A DNA stretch of 48,208 nt from Pelargonium tetragonum (Eukaryota; Streptophyta; Magnoliopsida; Geraniales; Geraniaceae): assembly GCA_036897445.1 (NCBI GenBank), contig JAYMTL010000144.1:1-48208 (forward strand), read 5' to 3'. A program made the translations under genes and the position numbers. Each line of letters opens with the position of its first letter. Within the stretch, counting starts at the first letter, position 1. Below are positions 28,203-40,379 of the stretch, one piece after another. The notes below the pieces were generated by a model. The model was not told the origin of the DNA, ran no database searches, and saw only the letters and a list, made by a program, of their open reading frames with translations.

Positions 28203-31200
28203 AGATGGCTGCCCCTTAAAATCAGGATTCTAGTAACAGAAAATCTAGAAGCATATGTGTTGAAAATAAGTTTGCGAATACGAGCCTTAACCGCCAGGAG
28301 AGGGCCCCGATTTAGGAGCTCACCTTTACCTTATTTTAAAAAACAAGAAGGCACTGGACTTTATTCCTTACACTCTATAACATCAGTAACTAAAGACTTC
28401 CCCAAAAAAGAAACTCAGAAAAGGAAAAAGTAGCATTGTAATACCCAGGACCCTTTTTTAGGCTTTCCTAACTATAAATTTCCTACTAACTAAAGTAAAA
28501 AATCAATACATAGAGGAGCTCTTTTCTTTCAGACATAGCTTAACTTAGCATAAGAGTCAGGAAATCAACATGCATGAGCCAGAACTAAAAAAAGGTTTAA
28601 CCTTAATTTAATTAAGTACTCTTTTTAGAACCGCACCTTTTCCCGGAAAAAGTCTGTGCCAGTAAAACTTAGGCTACTTTATGAGTTCAAGGACTTTAGG
28701 TAGGACAAGGACCTATGTCTCGCTTTTTTAAGTAAGAGCTTTTAAACTTAAGTAACTTACGAAATGTTATGGAAAGCATTCATTTATTATTGCGATAGAT
28801 AGTACGAATGAATATATCACCCTGGGTTATTTCACTATAGGATAAAGTAGCATATTTTTAATACTCCAATAAATACGGAAATAGAAAGGAACGAATTCGC
28901 GTATCTACAATTCAAAGTCTAAAAGCACTCCAGCTTCGCATAAAAATATACTTAGAACTAACTACTTTCTACCTTTTTTAGGTTATGTCATTCCTTTTTT
29001 TATTGAGAAATTTAAGGTAAGGGTGGGATCCAATAGCGGATAGATTTTATATACTTTCAACCAAGCCTGCTGCTCTAGGATATCTAAGACTTAGCGACTA
29101 CCTATAAACGAATATAAAGATTAACCAACTAAACTCTATCAGGATAAATAAGCTTTATAGATTTGTACTATTAAAGTAAGGAGTTCTAATTATTTTAACC
29201 TAACACAGTAAGCTTTATTATTAAAAAGTTTTGTTTAATCCAGCACTAGCTTAAAAAGGGCTTAATTTAGCTCCCCTTATATTCCCAGATTCTATTGATT
29301 TAGCATAAGATTTCTCCTTATAACAAAAGTAGGGCTCACTCCAAGGCTTACAATATTCAGAAGCTGCTCTCTTTCAGTTGAGCTGTACTTAAAGACTTGG
29401 GACTATACGCGTAATACAGCTTATAACCTGGATGACCATACTATCCAGTATAGAATACGTAATATCTATAGTAGAAAGCCTTTACCAGACTAGTTTTTAA
29501 TTACTACTAAGAAGAGTCCTTTATTATATATTATAGTTACTTTGTAACACATGTATAATATTGTCTAATTCCTATTTATATAACTAAAAGTTTATAATTA
29601 AGTAAATTCCCTTCTTTGGAAAATCCGCTAATGTTGCTAGGCAAAACGACAGGATAAAAAGAAAGAAAGATAAGCATTCCTACTTAATAGCTTGCGAATG
29701 AAAACCTTGTTATTCGCTAAAAACTCGGAAAGACCCCCTTAAGGTAAATCAGGGCCTTTTTTATAAATAGGGGTGCGTTGATTCCATGAAGGAATAAAAT
29801 ACAATTTTGGATGCGGATCCTTAGATTCGTCTAGAGAACCCAAAGATTTAAATAAACTAATTATTATATCTATTTTCCGAGACAAAGGATTCAGCAGATT
29901 CAAGTTCTGGTTACCCTAGTTACTAAGTAAGAAAAACAAGAATTCTAAAACTCTAGTCTGGTAAAGTGCATTTGTTACTTTATTTAGTTGATAATAACAC
30001 GCGAGGGTTCCCTGATAATTTAAGAGTGGGGTATAAACACTCTTATTTAAGTAAAAGGTTGGTAGTTATTCAAACTTTATTAATTATATGAGGACCCTCC
30101 AGTTCCCGGTTATAAGCTGTAATATAGTCATTTTTATTTACTACATTAAAACTCCAAACCTTGTATTTCGTACTTAGTGAATTATGTTATGCGTGAATTC
30201 CAGGTAAGAGCCAGCTCAGCAGTCGATCTAAAGGACGCGAGACTCTTGACTTTTTTCAGGAAAACTTGGTAACCTTTTTACTTGTTACATACAAATTAAG
30301 ATCCTCCTAGACTATAAAATTGCAATCTTATTAAGAGTTCTTATAGGCTTTTCTAGCTTTTTGGGTGAGTAGCGTGGGACCTTATTATCTCTATACTGTA
30401 CTGTGTTGTTTTTGGAATCCGCTTATTCAGACTTTAAGGTACCTATCTAGTCTTTTATCGATAGTAAGGCAATGCCTGGAATTTCAGCCTGTACAAAAGA
30501 GAAATATCCACACTAAGGTATTGAAGTTCAAATTATATCCATTTAGAACACTTTTATTTTACTGACGGATCGAGTTCTGGTATAAATAAAAGTAACAAAT
30601 AACTAAAATTGAGTAGTATGACTAGTACAAGCCCCAACTTCCTAAAAAGCGTAATTTGACAGAGTTTTTGTCTAGGATTTCCTTTACCAGTACTGGAGTT
30701 GAAAAAAAAAAGAGTGCCTGAAAACGGACTTTACTTATATTTATGTACTCACCCAAGATTTTTTTGAGGCAAACTTTATTTCTCTACTTTTACTCGCGTA
30801 TGACAAGATAAACTGAACTACATATAATTGGTGTATATTGCGTATATGATATTGATTGAAGAGAGGGAAAGCTTCTGTTCTTTTGGTTAATGGGACTCCG
30901 GCTTAGACTATGTACACTACTAAAAAGTTAGCGCTTATAGATTTGAACTCCCTATATTCTTATCCAATTGACGGGGCCGCTCTATCAGGGGTAAACTTCC
31001 TAGAAAATAGGAGTCTCCAGTAGGATCCCGCTTAGTTAGAAGATAGGCATTAGAGTATGAAACAAAGGCTAGAGAAATCAGGTATAACCGGGAGTCTAAG
31101 AGCCCTTTTCCGTGGTTAATGAGGTAACCTGGGGAATCCCTTATTGAGCACTTGCTGCTTTGAGAAATCCACTTACTTTTGCCAAGTCCGTCAAAGAATC

Positions 31201-32320
31201 AATTACATGTCATTTTGGTTTTAAGGAATTTTGGGTTATACTTATAATCATAAAGGGGTAAAGCATCTAAGTTATTTTCAGGAGCTCTCCAGCTAGTCTA
31301 GTAATGCAGTCTCGCGCAGGGGATCCAGTGTGTAGGAACTAAAAACGAGTATAATACCCGATTTACCATAACTATAAAAAAAAGCCTCGCACAAGACTTG
31401 ACTATCCCGGGTCCCAGGGACTACCTAAAGATTTACCGGAAAGAATCCAGATTATAACTTGTAAAGGTTTATAAACTTAGACTCGTAGGTCTCACGATGG
31501 CCCCGATAAAGATAACAAAGTTTTAATGTGAGATCCTAGGCTTAGGGTAGCGTTTATTGAACTTGGGCCTGAAAACTAATAAAGAGAGGGACCCCAAGTT
31601 CTTATCTATAAGGGAAAACTAACTGCAGTACTGCTCTAGAAACGAAAAATTCTAAACTCCTTGCCCAATCTACTAAGTAAGATCTTATCGTGGTAGAATT
31701 TTTTCAAAAAAGGTAAAGAAAGAAGTAGAGTGTAGAAAATGCTTTAGATCTCCTAGTTATAAAAAGAAAGCCTTATTTCTATTACAATTATATAAGGTAA
31801 GTAGCTTTTTACTAAGAATTCTAATAGCATGAACCCTGAAAGAGCACTCCTCAGGCAGATTGAGTCTTACATATATTTATGAGAATACGAGGATCCCTGA
31901 GGTAGAGCACAGGAGTGTTTCCTTTGCCTAAGTTTATGGGACGGACAAACTATAGGAAATTCGTTACAAAACTAGATTTTCAGATATACTATACGCAGAA
32001 TGAAAAGATATGGTTTATCTTGTGTCATGTTTGGGTTTTAATCATAATACAGACCTGGGAGGTTTAAGTTGTTAATAAGTAAAATCACAATGAATTTCAA
32101 AAAAGGGGAGTTTCTTATTCCTGTGTTACTTTACTCTGTGTTCTGGTCTGTCATAGGTTCTATTCTAACCCTCGTTAATGTTAATAGAAAAAGGCAGTTC
32201 GCAACGCTATCTTATAAAGGTCCCTAATCCCTATTTCCTTACATAGTTACTTAAGGTATTCCCTATCTTGACTGGAACGTAAAGGAGATTCCTCTTTAGA
32301 TCGCAGCTGAAAGGAAACCC
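28203..32320. other. AT-rich spacer, no gene recognised
   Basis: No recognisable gene. A run of ten A lies near 30702-30711. GGATCC occurs at 29815, 31023, 31321 and 31891. A 66-codon plus frame (30365-30565) has no features. The uniform texture that began at position 1 ends at about 32.3 kb. Confidence 0.55.
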
Positions 32321-32580
32321 AAAGCCCTGTGGAAGTAGCCTCGCATTTCCTTTCTATCTTTCTATACGGATATGTTAGGACATCTACCGCTTCCTCCCTG
32401 ACTCTTGATAGCTGTTTTCTTATCTAGCTTCTTTGTAGCCCTTGTTGTATTCCCTCGAGCTTCTTAGTCTTAGCCGCACGAGTCTTCTTGATAGATAGGA
32501 TTCTATTCTTTGCATTAGCCTTCTTGTTAGGAGTGATAGTAATAGGCTTTAATTCTTCGTCATTCTTTAGGTATTTAGCT
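32321..32580. repeat. CTT/TAG-rich patch, first of a dispersed set
   Basis: From here the sequence is richer in CTT, GTA and TAG words than the spacer to the left. In one plus frame it reads as short hydrophobic runs (for example LVALVVFPRAS) interrupted by TAG. The segment GTTAGGAGTGATAGTAATAG resembles sequence near 40591-40640 read on the minus strand. It looks like the first of several related patches between 32.3 and 46.7 kb. Whether these descend from a coding sequence is unknown. Confidence 0.3.
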
Positions 32581-33539
32581 TAAATGTACAAAAAATTCAG
32601 GGTGTAGTGTCTATTTTTAGGGTAAAGAGGTGTTAGTTAAGAAGGAAACTCTACTTGTTGTTTATTACTTTGAAAGCTTTTGCTTTTTTATTAATTATAT
32701 GAGGTCCCTAATAAAAATATCTACTAAGTTCAGGCTACTAACACTAACAGCTAAGTACAAAAAGAATTAGGGTAGAGTTTTCAATAATTAATTTAGATAC
32801 ATAAAGTTCCGTAGTGAAGTGAAGAGCCGCCCTTACTCGTTTATAATCCCGACTCTGAGCTTAAAATTGATATTAGAGGTATCTTTTGCCCATCTAAAGA
32901 TCAGTTACACTAGAGTCAATTTCGAACTAATTGACTCTTTTCTAAGACTACACCTTGTCTCCGACTCAGCTCCAGCTAACAATAAGACGAAATCCTTAAG
33001 CTTGGGAACAGGGTTTTTCAGTTTTTATTATTAAGGTCCTAGGATTTTCTATTGGGCGGGAAACCCGAACTAAAAGAAAGAAAAAAAATCCCTAACCCTA
33101 AGATGGAAGCATTTTGCATAGGTAATTTCTAAGGAAGTCTCTTTCTTTTATTTTGGTAGGCTTTTCTAGTTCCGCTTAAAGAGATTTTTCTAAAACAAGG
33201 TAATGCAATTAACCAAGCAAGAGCTAATCTTTCTTTATCTCAGTATTTCAGTCTAAGGTAGGTAAAAGGGAATTGAATTCAAAAGAAACCTAGTAAATCG
33301 TGACTCTATGGGCGCTAGTCTCTAACTCTAAAGCGAAGGGAGGGTCCTTCAAATAAGACATTTATTAGCAAAGGGTGTTGAAATAGGTAATAAGGAATCG
33401 GTACACGAACAGCAAATGACATTCTAGAAAGCGGGTTTGGTATTGTTCTATTGAATCTGTCTTCCTTTTTCTTGACTTGGAATGGGAAAGCTTTTATCCT
33501 TTCTAATAAGAATTCCTAAATCCCTGTACCCTATGTATC
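32581..33539. other. Spacer, no gene recognised
   Basis: A 71-codon frame (32819-33034, GTG start) is open on the plus strand but resembles nothing. The rest is stop-rich. Confidence 0.45.
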
Positions 33540-33910
33540 TTACTTGTTTGTTATACCTGCCTTCGTCTTAGCTATATCTTTAGTTCTTATTCTTACCTGT
33601 TTGAATTGTTTTATTTGACTTACTTGTTAGACCTAGACCTGCTAGAGCTGTACCTATATTCTTTTTATGCGCTGTACTTGTCTTATGGGCTATAATACCC
33701 ACCGAAGCTACACCTCTCTTCTTCTTACCTGATGGGATAGACCTATTATAGCTAATGTCTTACTCTTTTTGTAGGTAGTTTGTAGCTATTGCTCCTGTCT
33801 TAGTATTGTACTAGTTAGGCTAGTTAGTATAGGAGGGATTTTCTTTCTCTTTAGTTATAGTAGGTTTAGGAGATCTTCCTCTGTGTACTATGCAGCTTAT
33901 CAGTATAGAG
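33540..33910. repeat. Repeat-bearing CTT/TAG-rich patch
   Basis: Contains two diverged direct copies of one segment: GCTATATCT...TTCTTACCTG (33571-33599) and GCTACACCT...TTCTTACCTG (33707-33731). The first is about 20/28 identical, without gaps, to 40581-40608. The patch also carries TAGACCTAGACCTG (33628-33641), shared with 34479-34492, and AAGTCAAATAA on the minus strand (33611-33621), shared with 34862-34872 and 40676-40686. These links, read by eye, make it a member of a local dispersed repeat family. Confidence 0.4.
33580..33759 (-). other. Minus-strand frame of 59 codons without start
   Basis: Within a TAG-rich patch the minus strand stays open between two TAA stops. It gives a Gly/Lys/Ser/Thr-rich product with segments SGKKKRGVASVGIIAHK and NIGTALAGLGLTSKS. 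There is no ATG, and I recognise no family. The internal direct repeat falls partly inside it. It may be a fragment of a decayed gene, or the periodicity of the repeat may keep the frame open by accident. Confidence refers to its being a gene remnant. Confidence 0.15.
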
Positions 33911-34042
33911 AAGAGTTCCTAGGATAGGTAGAAGACAGCCCATTTCAATTATAGAATTCTCTAACGTAAAGCTGATAAATAGAGTAGCACTTTTGCCTTT
34001 ATAGTCATCCTACTTTTTTTCTTTTATCGGAAACCTCCTCCC

Positions 34043-34078
34043 GAGCAAAAAGACTTTGAGAGGTTTTACGTACGGCTG
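34043..34078 (+). other. Possible degraded group II intron domain V
   Basis: GAGC at 34043, GAGA at 34058-34061 and ACGTACGGCTG at 34068-34078 appear in the order and near the spacing (36 against the usual 34 nt) of group II intron domain V, whose 3' strand in plant mitochondria is typically ACGTACGGTTC. AGC can pair with GCT at the ends. Against this, the 5' strand lacks CGTA, so the lower helix is mostly unpaired, and a competing 7-bp hairpin (AAACCTC 34031-34037 with GAGGTTT 34060-34066) uses the same bases. No exons or other intron domains were found. At best a relic. Confidence 0.2.
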
Positions 34079-34429
34079 GACTACCTTTTTCTTCAATTTT
34101 GGACCTAAAAGGGGGCTCTTTCTATTGGTAAACTCAACTTTTAACTTGTCAGAATTTGACCTTGGTAAAACGAAGAAACCCTCTTTTAGCTAATGAAACG
34201 TATTCCATTTTGGAAAAAAAAAGCAGGACCCCCTAAAGTAAAAGGAAGAAATAGTGTATCAAACCCCTCCCAAATAGAAACACGAGACATCGAAATAGAA
34301 GAAACTTTGATCCTCGATAAAAAGAACTGGAGAATCGCTTAGATAAAGTAGATGAAATACCCTAGAAAAAGAGAACTTGTACCCAGGTAGAGTTTCCCGT
34401 AAATGTTCCATTATAACCCGATACATGTA

Positions 34430-34880
34430 CAAGCACTACCAACGGATGCTACTTCTTTTGTTGACTTGTACTCTTTCATAGACCTAGACCTGGCAGGCTT
34501 AACTGTTGCTGCTGCTTTCATAGACTACATATTCTGTATATGCCTTTGTACTTAACTTAAGAGATAAGAGAAGGATAAGCTACGTAGCACATTGAAGAGT
34601 CTAACCTAGAACTACGAAAAGAACAACTAACCTCTATCTACTTCTACTATTCATTAGCTATAAGAAAAGAAACCAAGTACCCTATAATAAATGAAAGTAG
34701 CCCCAGTAGTCCCATTCCTATGAGTTAGCCTAGTGATAGCCCTTACTATACCGATTCCTCCTAGTGTCCCTACTAAGAAAAAGAAGAACCTTTCACTTAT
34801 CTTCCGTTCCTATTCCCCGGGTTACCTTCTGGGTACTACCTGTTACTCTAACCCCTACCCTAAGTCAAATAAGAATATAA
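34430..34880. repeat. CTT/TAG-rich patch related to 33.5 and 40.4 kb
   Basis: TTGACTT...TAGACCTAGACCTG (34461-34492) parallels 33615-33641. TAGCTATAAGAA (34657-34668) parallels 46643-46652 and neighbours. TAAGTCAAATAAGAAT (34861-34876) is identical to 40675-40690. On the minus strand a short open stretch (about 34660-34800) reads FLVGTLGGIGIVRA, without a start and unlike any family I know. This is a mosaic of words shared among the patches, not a colinear copy of one of them. Confidence 0.35.
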
Positions 34881-37800
34881 AAAGAGAGGAGTTAGGGTCT
34901 TTGTAAAAGGGTAACTCTATTGAGCCGTAAGTTTAATATGAGGAACCTTTAGAGTATAAACTAAAAGCTCGCGATCAAGATAAGAAGCGGGCAAAAGCTG
35001 CTTAGGAGAATACTGAATATACTAAAAAGTCAAAGAGGATTCCTTATAGAAAATTCCTCCTTGATATTGAACAGGATCCCACAAGATTTTTAATGGAACA
35101 CGTAAGGAAACCCTCATCTTTCCTATATCTAGCTATGGGTATAAACTCAAAAACTCGAATCAACGTGTTCCCATAGACTGAGACTTGTTTCCTTAAAAAA
35201 AGGGAATTCAAAAATAGAAAATATACGTATAAACGCACGAGCATATAAATTTGGGTTTCAAGAATTAGTAGAGTCTTCCCCTTATTAGACAAATCTTGCT
35301 AGGGGAGCTCCTTCAAGAATACAGATAATATAAAAAGACTAGGGAACACTCCAAAAAGTTCGTAAAATTATTTGGGGGAACTGCTTAATTAAAGCAAGAA
35401 GGAGAGTTGGGGGCTTTATAAAGCCTTTTTAAGTTCCAGCAAACCCTACAAGAGAAAGCAAGAGTAACAAATTGAAGTTAAGTAAGCTTATAATATCCGG
35501 GATCATGCTTTCCCGATGACAAAAAAGCAAAAAAGAATTGGAATGTGAACAAAGAATAACTTTTTATATAGGATAGGGATATAGGGTGCTCAGAGATTCG
35601 AAGTCCTTATTCTGGGATCAATTTAGACTCTTGTTTTTACTATAAGGCCAGCATAACTTTTTTGAAAAGTGAGACACGCTCTATATACAAAATTTTCTTG
35701 ATTTTACCGTACTAAAAATCTGACAAATAAGAAGGTAATATTCCCCTCTTGAGGGACCCCTTTTTATTTAGACCCTATTTTAATAAAAAAGTAGGATACA
35801 TATACCGACAAAAGCCCTCGAACCACTGGTGTAGAGAGACGCTGAAAGAAAAAGCAAATTCTTATTTCATATAGCAGCAAAAGTCCTCCGTTTTGACTTT
35901 CCAACAAAAAGGAAATTTCCATACCATAAAACCTGAGTGAGCCTATCCAGTAAACTGATTCGCATCAGGTCTATATCCCGTTCAAATTCAGACATTCCTA
36001 GAAACACCCGATTTTGACTACTTAATATTGAGCCTTCTGACACGCTATGCCTGACTAAACCTGACGGAACTCCTTTAGATTCGAATTCGAAACAAAGTAA
36101 CATACACCAAAACTCCTAACTTTGAAGAACCAAGGACTTTCCAGTCAAAGCTTATAAAAAGGAATCAAAAAGAAACAAGATAATACCTCACTTTTAGATC
36201 TAGAATATTAAAATTTATAGTTGAGGTAACCAACTAAGGTTTGTTCCCTATTAGACCTATTTATCGTCAAATTTGACTTTCTTTTGAATTGAACTTTATA
36301 GTTTATAGATTGATTGAGAATATAAATAGAATCCCCCTTTGTTTTAGAATACCAATGTCTCCTAGTTTAGCTTATCCACTTTAGATTTAGAAACCTAGAA
36401 ACATGCAGACATACAGACACCGGCTATAACCCTTCAAATCAAGAAATTCTTGTCTCTCGTTTCAAAGGGAATAAATATCGATTCACGCAAGACCCATGTT
36501 ACTCTCCAAAAGTTCTAGAATGTCAATACCAATCAATTACTTCTTTTCCACCCTATTTCACAGCCTTTAACTTTTTTTAGAATGAGTCCTTTTTCTTGAG
36601 AATGCCTATCGCCTATCTCGTTCTATTGCAGACATTTAGGAGCCTCCCTAAAAAGAAGGCAAACTCTCTACTTGTAATTCAATTCAATAGCAGCAACTGA
36701 CTTTATAAAAGAGAGGGGTTTACATCTTAAAGAAAAGAATACCAAAAACGCTATCTAAAAGATCTACTTGCAGGTTCAATACTAAGCAGGGCACCTTATT
36801 TGAACTCTTTAGCGTCAGACTTTCTTTTGTTTATACCATTAAGCTGAAGTGGAACTATAAAAACCATCGAAGTAAATACAAAGGATAGAAGGGAGAAATC
36901 CTCCTTCTCGTAAAACTCTCTTAAGCCTCTTCGCGGCACAAAACCCGAAACTAACGGAAATACAAGGGGTTTAGTATAGGGAAATAGAGTACTCTCTCTC
37001 TAGTTATCAAACTGTCTATCTAAACCAGCCAATAAAGTTAAGAAAGTCCTTAGGAACCTGAAATCCCCCTATCCTATACAACTCACTTTTTATCTTTTTG
37101 AAACAAAGGAACAAGCAACTCCTCAATTACTTTAAATTTGAATCAATTCCCGGCCAAAGCTCATAAAACCCAGTTAGAGATGAAACCAAATATGCCAAAG
37201 TTGATATCCAAAAAGTCAATTCTATTTAGTTCGAGTGTCTATTTATACCACATCTTTCTTTCGAAAGCCCCTTTTAGTTTAGTGAGAATTTCCTTCAGTA
37301 TAACCGAGACGTTTTACAGAGTCATTCAAACAATACCAAACTGACTTTCTAGAATATCCTTTTTTAGAGCAAGTACTTTCTTGAGAAATTCTACACCGTC
37401 TATCTATCCCGGTTTACCTATGGAATCTAGGAAAGATATCTCTTACTCTTTACTTTAAACTCTTTCAAATTACCTGTCTAGTAAATTAGTAAAGCGGCAG
37501 CCTATGACAGAGAAACTCGCTTACCCAAAAGCTCTATATCTAATAAATTTTCCATTCGTTAAATAGAAGCGAACCCATCGAGCGATTTTACACCTTATAC
37601 TTGTTCGTTTTAACTTTAGTTAGACCCAGACTTCTTAAACTATAAAAAAGAGTTTTCTAGGGAAAGAAACTAACTGATTACACTTCTTTTTAGTTTTTAG
37701 CCAGAAACGCGTTCGCTTCAATGACTTTAGTCTAATATTGGGGGAATCCTGCCAACCTGTAAATAATAGAATAGAACTGAACCTAGAACCTGGACAAAAC

Positions 37801-38200
37801 TCCTCTATAAAATTGTAGAATCTATTGACTTCAGCTAAAAAGAATTTAGAGTTTCCCTTTCCCCTGCGCTCTTCCAAAAAAAACTATATCTACCTTCTTC
37901 TTAATATTAAGAAAATCCCTTTTCATTAGAATTCTCTGAACCTTCAAATTTTGAACTTCGAAGACCCTTTCCTTCTGCATCCCTGGTTTGCCACTACACC
38001 TTCTACAGAACTTGACCTACCTTTTTACCTAAAATCAAACCTAAAACCCAGCTTCTACAAGAGACTCAAGATACCTTGCCTCAATTTAGTGACTCTGTCT
38101 CATTCCACCTTGTAAAGAAAAGATTTTTCAGTAAAGACTCTCAATACGAAGACTCTATTTGAAAGAGGGGGTCCGGAAGAGATTAAAAGGGAGTCTTTGC
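34881..38200. other. Spacer, no gene recognised
   Basis: Stop-rich. Frames at 35044-35292, 35867-36103 and 37635-37877 (minus) and 37138-37344 (plus) are 68-82 codons and resemble nothing. The segment 37.0-38.1 kb is pyrimidine-rich on the plus strand. GGATCC occurs at 35074. No RNA gene is visible. Confidence 0.5.
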
Positions 38201-38885
38201 TGAAAAGTCTCTTATCTCACTCTTTCTTCTTGTTGAATTCTACTTTTTACTGAACAGGGTTCCATTTCCAGGGAGGGGTGAAGTCCATAGGTTGGGCAAG
38301 GGTTATGAGCTATAAGTGGTAGGATTACGCTATAACTATTGAAAAAAGAACTTGGTAAGCTAGCCCGTAGAAGAGTTATAGAAAAGTAAGTAGGTATTAA
38401 ATTGAGATGAAGAAAGTTAAGGGGGCCTATACTAGAAATTAGAGTCTTGGGAACTTGGACAAGCAAGTGTAGCGAAAGTGGATAGCGAAACAAAGGGTTT
38501 GTGGTAGAAAGTCAGCCCAAGTTTCATTAGTAATTAAAGTCGAAATAGGAGGGGTAGGAGCTTGCAGGGAAAGTCTTTCTAGATAGTAAGAACAAGAAGT
38601 TAAGGGCTTTTATAGGAGATTGAAACTGGAGGTTTTGTTAGAGCGAACATACGGACTTTTTACAAGGTTTCATTTTCAGTTCATGTGAAATTGAGTGTCT
38701 TCCATAATTCGCAGTTCAGTAGGTAAACAGGAGATAGAGGTCTTCGCAAACTCCCTAGCTTTTAAGTGAAAAAGTAAGATGTATATGAATCTGCTAGGAA
38801 GAAGAAGATTTGAAAGGGGTTATAGGAGCGTAAAGGTATGGTTGGGTCTATGGGAAGTTTTCTAATAAGCAAGTTAGAAGGAGTT
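38201..38885. other. Purine-rich tract, no recognisable product
   Basis: The plus strand becomes strikingly A/G-rich, with words such as GGAAGAAGAAGA and AAAGTAAGTAGG. The complementary minus strand carries a 93-codon frame (38212-38493) rich in Leu, Ser and Pro, as a pyrimidine-rich strand would encode. No motif identifies it. The texture matches that of 39.5-40.3 and 43.6-45.5 kb, so I treat it as part of the same duplicated spacer. Confidence 0.3.
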
Positions 38886-39540
38886 CATGTCACTCTTGTT
38901 TTATGTAACCCGCACTTAATATACTCGATTTCATTTTCTTCTTGTATTAGTAATTACATTACCTCTTGTTGTTCCTTTCTTTGATAGATGTAGTATAGAG
39001 CCCGAGAGTCTTAGACTTAAATAGGAGTACTTACCAATGAATATTTATAGATTCTAGATAGAGAGTTTCGGATTGTATAGGAGTGATAGTATAGTTAACC
39101 GGCGTTCTATCTTAATATTTTAAGGTAAAGGAACCAGGTCAATTCTGTTGGATAGCATTTCATTAAGGGGATTTCTAAGGCTGGTTAATCAGGAGTGTAT
39201 CTTCCCTAAAAGAAAGCAAATCGAAAAGAAATAGATGCAAGAAAATAGGGAATAATTAGGTCAAACTGCCACCTTAATCCGTACCCGAACTCAATATCTT
39301 TTACATTCTTTCTAGGTCTAAACTTTAGCATTGTTTGCTTTTACCTGCATTCTCGTTCTTTAGCTTTGACTGTGCAGGAATTGATTTAACTAGCTGTTCT
39401 TAAATGACGGTTCCTGCATTCATTCGTAAAAGCTTTGGAGTATAAAACCAAGGGGAGCTCTATTTTCCTGTCTGGCCTGAGCTGGGATGAGAATCTGTTT
39501 GGAGTTACTATACTTTGAGGTTGAAATCGCTATAGTCTAG
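38886..39540. repeat. Two CTT-rich patches of the dispersed set
   Basis: Patches at about 38890-39010 and 39280-39430 have the same CTT/TTAG-rich look as those at 33.5, 40.4, 43.0 and 46.4 kb, for example TCTTGTATTAGTAATTAC and GGAGTGATAGTATAG near 39080. The word GGAGTGATAGTA also occurs near 32530. I see no frame of note. Membership rests on texture and short words only. Confidence 0.25.
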
Positions 39541-40100
39541 TCCTAAAGAAAGTGAGTAGGTCACTCGAAGAAAAAAGAAGAAGATTATAGCTATGAGCCA
39601 GGTCCCTAGGGAAGATAGAGCTCAGAGAGTGAAAGCTCTTAAGACAGGGCATAGTCTACCAACTACCAAGTAAAAGGAAGATGCAGCAGCTTTCGTTTTT
39701 ATGCTTCCGAGTATAAAAGAAAGTAGAAGCCTATTTGTTATTAGAGGGTTAGAAGTTTTCAAAGTCCCAGGGTCTTGCAAAGGAAAGATTTTTAGTAAAA
39801 GTCAGTCCCAAACCTACGAGGTTAAAAAGATTTTGAAATAAGAAAGGAAGGGATCTAAAAGGGCTTTTTAGGTGTGTTATTGGAAGGGTTCCCGCGGGTC
39901 CTACGGGAAATGAAAGGGTTGATTGGTAAGTAGAGGGTAGGTCTAAAGCAGCTAAAAGTCAGAATATCCTAGATAGAACCTTGGGTGTTGCTTGTATGAA
40001 TCCATAGCCGGGTTTCCTATTTCTGGATAATGAGAGAGACTTTTGAGAGTCTAAAGTTTCAAGTAGAAGTCAATTTCAGGAGGGAGAAATCCAAGTAAGA
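39541..40100 (+). repeat. Diverged direct repeat, copy 1 (partner 43659-44063)
   Basis: Two colinear anchors link this segment to 43.66-44.06 kb. AGTAGGTCA...AAGAAGA...TAGCTATGAGCC (39555-39599) matches 43659-43688 with gaps. The ungapped 37-nt block 39966-40002 matches 44024-44060 at 30 of 37 positions, counted by hand. Between the anchors similarity is weak. The copy contains an 8-nt CCCGCGGG palindrome near 39892. No gene is recognisable, and the pair reads as an old duplication of spacer. Confidence 0.45.
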
Positions 40101-40379
40101 AGTTTTAGGGAAGGTTTGACTCTGTGATTCAGAAGTTTCCAAGTCAGTTTCGGAAATCAAAATCAAGGAATTTGCATGTAAGTAAAAAAGGGTCCCTTCT
40201 GAGTAGTAAGGGGATTTTCTTAAAGAAGAGTAAAAAAACAGAGTGAGTTAGGGCTTAGTTTACAGGGACCAAAGCTACTAAGTTGAGGCAAGGCTTTGCT
40301 CTTGTAGAAGCTCATTTTTAGGGATTAAAAAGTCAAAGTAAGCGGGGATACACTATAACGATGTTCTTTGCTTGTAGTG
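40101..40379. other. Purine-rich spacer, no gene recognised
   Basis: Continues the A/G-rich texture of the preceding repeat and is open in no useful frame. Nothing further can be said. Confidence 0.4.

Noticed and set aside
38212-38493. Minus-strand 93-codon frame as a gene
   Set aside because: Its Leu/Ser/Pro content is what the pyrimidine complement of a purine-rich tract encodes. No motif and no neighbour supports it.
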